This document shows positions 53,401-64,000 of a DNA stretch of 64,000 nt, one piece after another. The notes beneath the pieces are model-generated. The model ran no database searches, was not told where the DNA came from, and was given only the letters and a program-made list of their open reading frames with translations. The stretch comes from Chrysomallon squamiferum (lineage: Eukaryota > Mollusca > Gastropoda > Neomphalida > Peltospiridae). The stretch lies in contig CM022679.1 of NCBI GenBank assembly GCA_012295275.1, positions 2,005,616 through 2,069,615 of the forward strand. The letters run 5' to 3'. How positions within the stretch are numbered: position 1 is the first letter of the stretch; each line of letters opens with the position of its first letter. The translations under genes and the position numbers were made by a program.

Positions 53401-54370
53401 TTAGTTAATATTAAAAAAAACACTTTAAAATAAGAAAAAACAAAACAAACCAGATATTCTATGGAAATTAATATTTTACAAACTAAAATATCAAAATGTG
53501 GTTATTGTTATAAGATGACTGGTGTAATATGTACCTCAGCGGTTAATTAGCATATATATAAACATTATTATTTCTATGACAATCCTTATCAGTTATTACC
53601 AACAGGGTTCATACACTATGGGCTGTCAGAATTTCCATAACTTTTCTAAAACTTTCCACAGCCCACAAATCCAAATTTCCAAAACCATTTCCTTGCAAAC
53701 TGAATCACATTAAAGTGGTTTTTTCCATATTTTCCATTTAAAATTAATTAATTTTAAAGATATTAATGGACAACAATAATTGTTTTCTTTAATCTGTAAT
53801 TAGTGATTTATATTTCTTAATAATTTTTTATTTTTTTAAGTAACAAATACAAAGACAATTTTAAAATTAAAAAAAAAAAACAACACAAAATAAAATGAAG
53901 AATGAAAATTTTAACTTTAATAATCACCTCTTCTGCTCAGTAGGCCTGCAGTATAACAGTTATATTGATTTTTATATAAATTACCTTTTAAACTGTGTAT
54001 TAAAATACATTTTCTTTTTTGTACATGTGTATTTTGTTTTATATCATCAAGTTTTATAGTCTTCATGAATAAACAGTGTTTTTTAACTGAAAATTTCAAC
54101 AGTTTTTATTAATATTTTTTATTAGTATACATTTTATTATTTTTATACAGTGATTTCTTTCTAGTGCACTTTTTTCAGCAAATTCAAAATTAAACTCATA
54201 ATTTTGTTTATTATGTTTAACAAGTTAACTTACTTTTTAATATTGACACCGTCTCCCGTGAAATCTTTTTCTAGTCTTTCTCTGTGAGTCGTATTTTCCT
54301 TTTTAATATTATCTCTTGTAGTTAATTTTTCGTAACTACGTGACGTTTGCGTATTTATTTTGCCTTCCAT
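50408..54370 (-). CDS. RNPS1: RNA-binding protein with serine-rich domain 1
   Basis: Nuclear SR-like protein that joins the peripheral exon-junction complex (ASAP/PSAP) and takes part in splicing and mRNA surveillance. Coding exons (minus) 54234-54370, 52311-52424, 51855-52025, 51085-51317, 50830-50971 and 50408-50510 join in phase to 299 residues; human RNPS1 has 305. Order: a basic N-terminus (MEGKINTQTS...), a Ser-rich region of about 55 residues, one RRM (about 153-230, RNP2 VHVGHL, RNP1 SRCLAYVEY), the block HMDGGQIDGQEITAAAV, and an Arg/Pro/Ser-rich tail ending RYSRSSSSSR. The 51,855 donor (GG/GTGGGT) is unusual but phase-correct. The first exon is the least certain part, as N-termini vary between species; it lies inside EEF2KMT intron 1. 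Confidence 0.9.
52856..52860 (-). promoter_or_regulatory. Inverted CCAAT box upstream of EEF2KMT
   Basis: ATTGG in GCGATTGGCTGCGCAATG, about 65 bp before the EEF2KMT start and in a locally GC-richer patch. The patch lies within RNPS1 intron 1 and may drive EEF2KMT alone or both directions. Confidence 0.35.
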
Positions 54371-57300
54371 TTTTATTTAATTTTCCCTCACTTTTATTTA
54401 AAAAACGAGCAGGAGGGTTCCAGGTTGCTTAAAAACAAAGTCGTTTTGAAATATAAGTAATTACTATGATTTTAAATATCGTTTTAACTTGAAAACAAAT
54501 CTAGACAAAACTTATTTTTACCCGCTATGACTTTTAAACAGAAAAAGTAAAATATGTGTTTTTTATCACAATCTTTATCACCTCCAAAAAATTGGGAATG
54601 TTCCGGTGGAATTCTCGACTGCAAAACCTGAAGAATAGCACCGATTAATTATTTATTATATTATATAAGTATCTTTTAAAATTATTATTATTATTATTTT
54701 GTTGATATTATTATTATTTTTGTCTAATATAATTTCAGCTTCATTTTAGGTTGAATTGGATTTCACTATTTGAACATTTAAATGGACCAGAATATTTTGG
54801 CCCGTAACAATACCGAAAATAACGCTGATACGAATGTCGTAAAACTAACGCTTTCGACTTACTCAAGTTATGATTATAATAAAAATACATACTAATATAT
54901 TTTTCACAGTCGTAAGACATTTCGATACCCAAAACATTATTAAAATAGACTGTCCTCTTTAAGCAGAGAAAAATATTTATGAAACGCGCCAAGCAACATT
55001 TCGCAATTTACCTCCCCTCGCACCCCCAAAAATTAGAGCATAAAAATTTCGGAGTTCAGTTATCTAAATTAAAATACTTTATTTATTTATTTACAAACAC
55101 GGGTTATATAATTATTTCTATACCTATATTTCAAACTTACAAGTTGAACAAACTTAATGTATGTATGTATGTTTCATTTAGCGAATAAAAACATTTTACA
55201 AGGCGTGAGTAAAAGTTGCGTATTTTTTCATTGTTAACGTACGGCAAATGAGGGAATTATTGTTTTTATCCCCAAGGGACGTATTTATTTATTTCATTAT
55301 TTATTTATTTTATTTATTTATTTGGCGGAAATTTCTTATCAAATTTGCGTTCGCATTTTTTTATCTATTATTATTATTATTTCAAACATTGATTTAAAAT
55401 TATTTTCTTCATCATGTTTATTTTATTATGATTATGGTTATTTGTTATTATTATTTATTTATTAATTTTTATTCTTTAAATATATTATTACGTTATTATT
55501 ATTAATTTTTTTCTAATTTTTTTTTTTTTTTTTTCAGAATTCAAATTTTAAATGTCAAAGCAACTGATTTAGAAATTATTTTTATTTTTATTTATTTTAA
55601 TTTTCATAGAATGAAGAAGCTGCATCACTGGTTGCTGCACCAGACATACAGCGTGAGGTTCTGCGAGTGACAGTTAACCACCCAGTATGTCGAATCTATT
55701 CACCTTCATTAAGCTACAAGCGACATTTCATGAAGCAACTGATTCAAAGGGTAACTATCTTGTTATTAAACTTCAAATCAGTGACATTTCTTGAATATAA
55801 TATATATTATTAAGTAGTGTGTAGTTGGAAATTAACTATTATTGAAATTCTAAACTTATTTTATAATTTACTTCATTTGATTATTATCAAATTAATGGTA
55901 TTATTAAAATTTTCCTGGTATATTAGTAAATTAATTAAATATCATTTTTATGCTACATCTGCTTTTAAATTAATTGTATGTTTATTATCAAAGTAATGGT
56001 ATGATTATTATGATTTTCATGGTTTCTTACTAAATTAATGGTATGTTTGTCATGATTTTCATGGTATATATACTATCAAATTTATGGTATCATTTTCACT
56101 GTATGTTAATATCAAATTAATATTATGATTATTATGATTTTAAAAACTATTTTATTTTTAATATAAATTTAAAATCATAAAAGCAATTTTAAGAAAATAC
56201 TGGAAATGTTTATATGCAAAATGTGTCCTGTAACACTACATTTCTTTATGATTTATTTATAAATCCATAATAGAATGAACAATCTTATTAACATAAATAA
56301 TTATTATTCTTTTATTATAAATTATTTTTACTTACATGTCAACATGTATAAGAAATCTGGATCAAAATAAACTCTAAGTCTTTTAAAAAATATATTTTAA
56401 AGTATCTAATTAAAAAAAGGACAACTGAAAATAACAACCAAAAAAACATGGATTACAGATACATACACAGATTATTCTTTCCTATTTGTGTTTTTTTGGT
56501 TTTTTTAAACAGTATTAACTGTCAGATCTATATAGTGATAACATGAACAGTTATATATTTTATTAATTGGTTTTTCAGTTAGAGGAGTTTGAGGCTGATA
56601 TTTGTGATGAGGTGTATGAAACATACACGGAACTTCTGTCACAGAAAGAAGAAGAAGATGACACGCTGTGTTTTAAAACTTACTCAATGGTTAGTTACAC
56701 GAAGTCAGACATTTTTAATTTATTGTTGTTATTATTATTGTTACTTTTATTTTATTGTTGTTATTTTCATCCTTAATATAATTATTATCATCACTTTTCA
56801 TCATTCTTCTTTTTATTATTATTACTAATTTTGTTTTTAAAGACTGATTAATACGTATAATGTTTTGCTTATATTTACATTTTCAACTAGATTCTTAAAA
56901 CAGTTTAAAACTTTGAGAGAGGTTATAATTTTTTTAGTTTTTTTATCTTACATGCAGTATTTATACTGTTTTGTTTGTATTTTGTCTGTAACAGGCAGAT
57001 GGAGAACAGATCTCTTTACAAGAATCAGTACACTTGGTTTCTCAGGGAACAACTGGACTGAGCACCTGGCAGGTAAGTCACCTGCAGTTATTAAAAGAAT
57101 AAAAGGATGACTGACTGGATGAATGGAATGAAGAAAGAATGAATGAATGGAAGAAAGGGAGATATTTACAAAAATTAGTGAATTAAAAAAAAAAATGAAG
57201 GAAGGAAAGAACTTTTCCCAGCCTTTTTTTTAAAAACATTTTGAAAACAAATAAAAAGATTAAAAAAATAAAATATAAATGTTAAATAATAATTTTTGAT

Positions 57301-59186
57301 TGTTTGAATGTTTCAGGCAGCACAGCAGCTGGCTGAGTGGATTCATGAAAACCCAGAAGTTGTTTACGATAAGTAAGTCAAACCTGAACCTATTAACTTG
57401 TTATTATTGTGTGTGTATCAGTATGTGTATTGTTTATGTATGTTTGCATTTCCTCAGGGCTGGTGGCCTGTAGCAAACAAAAGTATCTGTTGTTTCATTT
57501 TACTTTGAACAGTTAGTATCAAATTGGGTTTTGATTTTATTTTGTTTTATTTTTAAAAAATATATATCTAAGAATAAATTACTTTTAATGATATGTTGTT
57601 TATTAAGAGTTGAATATTTATGAAATAATTAATAATGACTTTTTGTTTTTAGAAATATACTGGAGCTGGGTTGTGGTCTTGGTTTGACAGGAATCATGGT
57701 GTGTCGCCAGTGTGCGGAGAGGCTAAAAAGTTACATTTTTAGTGACTGTCACCCTCAGGTCCTCTACCTCCTCGCCAAAAACATCCAGCAGAATCTTGCT
57801 CATGGTGCTCTGAAGTCGTCCAACTTCGGAACAAACAGAGACCGGTCAATAATGCGCAAAATACGTCGCCAGCTCAGTCTCACCACCGACATTGGGAGTG
57901 ACAGCGGCATCAGTGCAGAGAACTCGGCTGTCACGTCACCTGAGGTGGCCCCGGAAGTGACGAGCTTTGACGATGACGAGATTCAACTGGATATTGAGTA
58001 CTTAGATCTCGATGTCAAGTACTGGAAGATGGATGACACGCGACTGATGGGCAGACTGAAGAAAGACGACAGAGTGGGACTCGCAAAGATTGACTGGGAG
58101 TGTCTCGACAAACATCTTCTCAACAAACTGAATGTTGATGTTGTGTTGGCTGCAGGTAGGGATTGATGGATGGATGATTGGTTAGATGAATGGTTATGTG
58201 GATGGATGAATGATTCAGTTTATGGAAGCCAAATCCTTGTTTGACGAGAAGCAAAAGGAAACCCATTCACTGAGCTACTCACATCAACTGTTAACAAGAT
58301 ATTTTTGTTAGGAGCATCTTCTCAGAGACTCAAAAGCACATGCACAGCTGTTGATAAATCATTTATAGGTTTTTATATCGTATGAAACAGCCTTATGAAG
58401 AAACATAACATTTAGTCTTGTGCGAAGCTTAACTATTAAACTGCAGTTGATTTCCAAGTTATTTGCTAAATGAAGTAATACTTTTTATTAGTGTATGATT
58501 AAATATATATCTAATATTGTTTTAATACATTTTTTTTTTTTTTTTCTACTCCAGTAAGATAAATGTTTATTTTCTGCAGATGTGATCTATGACATCACTA
58601 TCATACCTGCCCTCGTCTCATTACTTCAGCAGTTGTTGTCTCTCAATTCCGAATCTAGTCCTGTCGCCTACATCTCATCCACTGTTCGCGAAGACACACG
58701 AGACAGTTTTCTGATTGCTCTAGGTAAGTGTTTTTACAATCAGTTGTTTCCTAGTCAGTATCCAGACACTTTGACATCACAACCAGTCCAACAGTAACGT
58801 TGAACACTTCTGTTCTTTTTAATTAGAGCTTTTTGGACTTTTACTTTATGTAGTAAAATTATAAATCTGTTATAAAAGCTTGGAAACAACCATTTTACAT
58901 TTTTCTATTTATATTCTTTGCATTTTAAGCAGAGATCAATCTGAATTTCACGAAGATAAAATCTGCTAAAAAGAATTATGCTTTAAGTTATCATTGTTTA
59001 AGCTAGAATGACCATTAATCCAAAACTGCAGTGTAACCATTTCTGCTAGATGCTTCATTTTATTTTATTTTTTTAGGCAGTGAAGGTCTGACCTATACCA
59101 TCATGGACCCACCAAAGAATGAGATTTTTCACTACGACAGATCCGTACCCATTGAGATTCTCAAAGTTTGCCTTCAGAAGAAATGA
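52926..59186 (+). CDS. EEF2KMT: eEF2-lysine methyltransferase (FAM86A family)
   Basis: Cytosolic SAM-dependent methyltransferase of the seven-beta-strand class; in humans it trimethylates a lysine of elongation factor 2. Coding exons 52926-53027, 55610-55750, 56579-56689, 56995-57072, 57317-57372, 57653-58155, 58580-58723 and 59077-59186 join in phase to 414 residues, against 330 in human. The FAM86 N-terminal region is present (VNHPVCRIYSPSLSYKRHFM), then GTTGLSTWQAAQQLAEWI, SAM motif I ILELGCGLGLTG (165-176), SDCHPQVL, and AADVIYDITIIPALVSLL near 329. The extra length is a Ser/Asp/Glu-rich insert of about 80-90 residues (about 212-305) in the 503-nt exon. The start ATG lies in AACATGGCAGCG, a good context. 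Its 5' end interleaves with RNPS1. Confidence 0.92.
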
Positions 59187-59244
59187 ACTCTGAACAGTAT
59201 TAAATACAGGAGCACTAATCAAATGCCTTGTCTGAAACATAAAT

Positions 59245-59430
59245 TGTGTGTTAAATTTAAATGTGATGTCGGAAACAGAAGTCATTATGTTAACTTTAAA
59301 TGTGATCTCAGAAACAGAATTTGTAATGTTAACTTAAATGCGATGTCTGAAACAGAATTTGTAATGTTAATTTTAAATGTGGTGTATGTAGCAGAATTTG
59401 TGGTTTTAACTTTAAATATGATCTTTAAAA
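59245..59430. repeat. 39-bp tandem repeat in the EEF2KMT 3' UTR
   Basis: About four and a half diverged units, each like GTTAACTTTAAATGTGATCT followed by a CAGAAACAGAATTTGTAAT tail. They start some 60 nt after the stop. An AATAAA follows at 59,434-59,439. Confidence 0.8.
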
Positions 59431-59433
59431 CAA

Positions 59434-59439
59434 AATAAA
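59434..59439 (+). other. Candidate polyadenylation signal of EEF2KMT
   Basis: AATAAA about 250 nt past the stop, right after the 39-bp repeat array. Others lie further on. Confidence 0.4.
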
Positions 59440-62400
59440 TGAGATTAAGTCTGTTCTCTGAAACACAATATTAATTTAATATTTTAAAAACCCAGATTCA
59501 TGTTGTTATTGTTTCCTGAGTGACCCTGTGTACAAAAATACAATGTAATTTCTTTTTATTGTATGGTGTTAATTTTCAGAATATCATTTCCAGAATTTGC
59601 TAGTTATCTTTCTGCAAATTGAGTCTTCTTCTGCCATATGGCAATTAATTGTATAGTTCATCATCTGTTGTTAGAAAAGTTATTATTATAGATATATACT
59701 GCATCCAAGCATGTTATTAGAACTGAAAGTTTATTTATATAAGTAAATATATTCAAATACCACCACTAATATTACAAGGATGATGATGATGACAGTGATG
59801 ATCCTTATAGGAAGAACGTTTTTTCAGACGTTTAAATACATTTTGACAAATGTATGGATTTTTATCAGTTAAATGTAAGTAATTATTGGAATTTAATTAT
59901 TTTTGATGTTATGCAGTGTGTAATTCATTCAGTCATGAAGGAGATGTACAGTGTAGATTTTTAAAACACAGAATTTTTTTTCTTTCAGATGTATATGTTT
60001 TTGGCCATTTTAATGCTGTTCTAGATTTTTCTGAAGCAATGTCTGAGTGTCTGTGTGATGTCAGATTGTGTATTACTTATTTAATAATATGCATATTTTA
60101 TTATTTATAACAAGCTGCCAAACTGCCATGAGATTATTTACATTGATGTTGTTATTTTCTATTAATGGCCAAAATTATTCATTTAAAATTTTACAATCTT
60201 TTGTCGTTAGATTATTGTTGTGTATAATTAAGAAAAAATATTTAAATGGCATAAATTATTATTTTTTATATTGATGTTTTACTCTCTGAAATTAAAACTT
60301 ACATAGATCCATAGATGCTTGGTGATTCCCTGACTTGTTTTTTTAAATTAAACAGCTTATGTTATCATGTCTGTGCAACACACTACTCCTGTATATGGTG
60401 TGCTCTGACCTGGGTATTTTTGACCAATTCAGTGTTTTGCAAAACAATTCATCTACATAAATTTGGGAGTGTCTGAAATTGTAAATATTATTTAAATAAT
60501 TGCCCTACTGTATAATTATTAAATCCCATTAAACTTTGATTTGCAAACAAGACCAGACATCATGATTGGTTAAAGAACATGTTTAGCTGGTATCACAGTG
60601 ACCAATCAGAATGCTGTTTATAATCATATGATGTGTTTTTATTTTAAAAACCTTGCTGCCACAAGCAAAACATATTCTGTGGAGTAGAGAGCAATGTAAA
60701 GTGTAATGGTATTGACAGAGCTTTAATGTTTTAAAAAAATAGTTTTTGTTGTTGAACTTTTGTAATGTTGTTTGAGGTGAGTGTTGAAGATAACAAGGTT
60801 CAATGTTATCATTTTTATTTTTTCTTGTTACGATTTTTTGAAATATTAATTGATCTGTTGTTTAACTGGTAATTATTAAGTGTATGATGTATCTGATTAA
60901 GGTATTTAAATATATAAGATTTTTAATTTGTGTATTTATTTTGAATATATAAATTTTGAAATTATTTTCAATTTTTGTTAAATTAAATTTATAAATAATT
61001 TTTTATTTTATAAGCAGACGATACTAATATGTGTTAAATTATTTCAGAACAGAAATATGTTTATGTGCTTGTTCTACATTTTATTTCTGAAATACACAAA
61101 GAAGGTATGCTTTATATATTTAAAAAGTTGCTCCTTTAACTTCATCTGATAGAAGAAAACAGCTTTAACCTTTATTTTCCAGACTAGAAGTGGTGTTGTT
61201 ATTTTCAAGGTTTTGTTATCTAGGATGTTGTTTGTGAATTAACAACTGTTGCTCAAAAAGAGTTGAACAGATATAAAAAAAAAAAAAGTGTTTGCCTGTG
61301 GACACATTCCAAAATAAATGCTATAAACAGATGATCTGTTTTAATTTTCTGTTAATCAGAAACAAGGTGGACAGTATATTATGTATTGATGTGATATAAT
61401 ATCAATTCAGCATATTTCAACTTTTTAACAGTAGATACAAATTTTCCTAGTTACTAAATACATTCTCTACTAGTCTAGGATCAGCTTACAGATGCAACGT
61501 TACCTGTCAGTATTCTCAATCATAGATGGTTAATTTTCTTTTTGTCATAACATCAGTTTATTACTGTTTGAAATTTATTTTAACACTTAAAATAATTCTT
61601 AAATCTCATCATTGCCTAGCCCTGATTTTCATGATCATCCAGATGTTTTTTTCCATTGCATTTGGTAAATGATCACAGATTTAAAAAGAAAAACAAAATA
61701 TGTAGAAGAATATTATACGTGATATTATGTCACAGTTGTTACCATATTAATTGTAAGACAGGAAATTGCTCTAAGTTTATATCTGAGACCATCTGTGCAC
61801 AACAATTAATAGATTCAAAAGTATCGTAGCGTCTTTTGTTTTTCATTTTTTTTTTAAATGTCAGTTTTTCATGATACAGAAAAATTATCACTCATTGAAG
61901 CATCACTCAGCACTTAGCTCTGAAAAGAACCCATTTAAAATGTTCAAATTTTTATATCAATCTTTCTATTTGTAAATTGTAAATTGATATATACTAGTTG
62001 CAGACCACTGTCAGCAATGGTACAGAAACAACAAGACAACCAGTGATCATAAAACTGTGTTTATTCTGCTGGTGATAACAATAATCTGGTATCTAAACTG
62101 TGATATTTCAAAAATTGAGATGAAACTATGTAATAATTATTATGCCTGGGACATTCCATGCGAACACAATAATCTTGATAAAAACGGTTTAAAATAAAAA
62201 ATAAAATCACATTTCTGTTTTACATAAATAAAAACTGAAAACGTGTAACTTAATACCTTCTCATTTTTTATTTTTTTTTATATGCGAGTCATAATTTTGA
62301 GATTACGATGAAATGTTTCACGACAAAACATTTTGCTGATTTTATTATGTTCCCCAGTATACAGAAATAAATGTTCTGAATGCTTGCATACTCATGAACA

Positions 62401-64000
62401 TAAGAAAATCATAGAGCTGACTATCAGCAGATTACAATAAAGTATCGAGGATATCTTACTGATTTTATAATGTTCACAAGTATACTCAAGAAACAGAATG
62501 AACAATGTGTGTATACTCGTGAACATGAGAAAATCAAATAGCTGACTAATACTATCAGCAGTCTCTCACCAATACAATGGGCAGACAATTCTCATGGACC
62601 GACTGTTAAAAAGATAAATCTAGTTTCTAAAGGGAGGTAATTCAAATATTGTAATTCATAAAGGGAGATAATGTCAGTCTAACTTTTTCTAGGGGAGATG
62701 TAATAATAATAATGGGCAGTGACAAGCAGAAAAATAATAATATTTGTGGTAAAATATACTTACACTTAATATTGCAATTAACAATGATGAAGTTAACGTA
62801 TACAAAGAAATTATAAAAACCAGAAAAAATCATTATTGCATTAAATTCCTACAAAAGAAAAATATTTTTTGGCCACAATCTTTCTTCAATTTCAAAATAC
62901 ATTTAATCCTTGCTTAGCGAACTCACAAAATGTCTCAGAGAACAGTGTTAAAAAAGAAATATCTGAACATTTAATAACTTCATATCAACATACATGCAGT
63001 TACTATAAAACATTGAGGCCAAAATGTCTCAGTGTATACAAACGAGACATTTTAGTCTTTCTGTTATTAAATCACTGAAACCAGTTGCCTAACAAAAATT
63101 GCAGTCACTGTTGCACAGCAATATTTTCATGCCAGAAAATGTTATTTTATTTATTTATTATTTAATTTTTTACATGAAACTGAACAAAATTTTCAAGTAT
63201 CACCACCATCATCATAACTTTTATTATTAAAATGTCTTCGAAGAAATGGCAACTGCTTGAGAAAAACATTATCTTTTGATGAACTATTAACAAAATTTTC
63301 TGATACAAAAGAATCAATCATGCATATTTTCAACAGCTTTTTGTTTGTTGCTTAAGAAATATATAAAAGCAAAGTATAAAAAAAAAAAAAAAAAAATTTC
63401 CCTAAAAAATGTAAACATGTGTATAATGGATAAATAAATAAATAAAAAGAACATTGACCCTCTCCAATCCCTAAGAGAAATAGAAAAAAACAGAAAAAGA
63501 AACAGCCATCATAAACCATTTATCTTTAGAATGAATGCAGAGTGTGTTCTGAATGAAAAACACTTCATGATAGCTTCAACTAGCACAAAGCCATTTTTAC
63601 ACAGCTTATGTATATAAAAAACAAACCATCTGCAACAAGTGCTCAACACCATTAACAGATATGTGTTAATAAAGCCCTGCTAATAAAATATCAATATATG
63701 ATTTCTGTTTACATTTTCATAAAAGAATGAATTAGTGAAAAGAAAAAATGGCTTGAAGCAACTGATAAAAGAACAGTGAGATTTCTAAAATGTAAAAGCA
63801 TTAAATCTTACTTCTGATAAAAAGAGTTCATTCTTTTAATGATTTTTTTCAAAACTGTTTTTTAATTTCAAAGATGCATATCATTAATAAAAACAGATTA
63901 CAAATAAAGAAATAAAAAAATAATTAAAATATTTTATTTATTATTATTTTGTTGTTGCTGTTGAAAAAAAATTAATAATAATAATAGTAATACAGCTATG
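59440..64000. other. Gene-free 3' flank
   Basis: AT-rich DNA with no recognisable gene on either strand. It holds the two-copy repeat listed separately, GGGAGRTAA motifs near 62,633, 62,661 and 62,693, and poly-A runs near 61,275 and 63,380. Confidence 0.65.
62335..62562. repeat. Two-copy direct repeat, about 120-bp period
   Basis: Two diverged copies (about 62,335-62,429 and 62,458-62,562) share CTGATTTTATWATGTTC, CAGTATAC or AAGTATAC, ATACTC.TGAACAT.AGAAA and AGCTGACTA..ATCAGCAG blocks. Confidence 0.7.

Noticed and set aside
59223-59438. 71-residue repetitive frame after EEF2KMT
   Set aside because: Reads the 39-bp 3' UTR repeat; unit length of 39 is a multiple of 3, which keeps the frame open by chance.
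1-64000. CRISPR arrays, operons, tRNA or rRNA genes
   Set aside because: The window is eukaryotic; no spaced direct repeats of CRISPR type, and I found no cloverleaf or rRNA-like sequence by eye.

Overview
The window is nuclear DNA from an animal, most likely a mollusc or a close lophotrochozoan relative. The genes are split by GT-AG introns and encode metazoan proteins: COX6B, TMEM180/MFSD13A, prolyl 4-hydroxylase alpha, UBE2S, RNPS1 and EEF2KMT. The DNA is very AT-rich, full of microsatellites and poly-A/T tracts, and carries pogo-type and hAT-type transposon remnants. Copies of a short motif like AAGGGAGATAA, common in mollusc genomes, are scattered through it; that is the weak basis for the mollusc call. 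No species is claimed.

Layout: (1) 1-2,700 holds a small COX6B gene on the minus strand. (2) 2,531-23,310 is a direct tandem duplication of about 10 kb. Each half carries an intact four-coding-exon TMEM180 (MFSD13A)-like transporter gene on the plus strand (coding 4,754-7,699 and 13,897-16,970). The second half alone has gained about 3 kb of extra DNA with a pogo/Tigger-class transposase on the minus strand and two short inverted-repeat elements. (3) 25,255-38,038, minus strand, is a full prolyl 4-hydroxylase alpha gene of 13 coding exon positions. One position, in the peptide-substrate-binding domain, exists as two alternative versions whose reading phases forbid joint inclusion. (4) 38,040-43,930 is gene-free and dominated by tandem arrays. 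(5) 43,936-47,413, plus strand, is UBE2S in five coding exons. (6) 50,408-54,370, minus strand, is RNPS1 in six coding exons, tail-to-tail with UBE2S. (7) 52,926-59,186, plus strand, is EEF2KMT in eight coding exons. Its first exon lies inside RNPS1 intron 1, and RNPS1 exon 1 lies inside EEF2KMT intron 1. (8) 59,187-64,000 shows no gene.

The genes are housekeeping functions without a shared pathway: respiratory chain, collagen modification in the ER, APC/C ubiquitination, mRNA processing and modification of translation elongation factor 2. All exon joins were derived by hand from splice consensus, reading phase and protein family similarity. In every multi-exon gene the phases close exactly; transcripts were not available. 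The points most worth following are the alternative P4HA substrate-domain exon, the TMEM180 tandem pair with long identical coding blocks amid diverged introns, the interleaved RNPS1/EEF2KMT 5' ends, and the serine/acid-rich insert in EEF2KMT.
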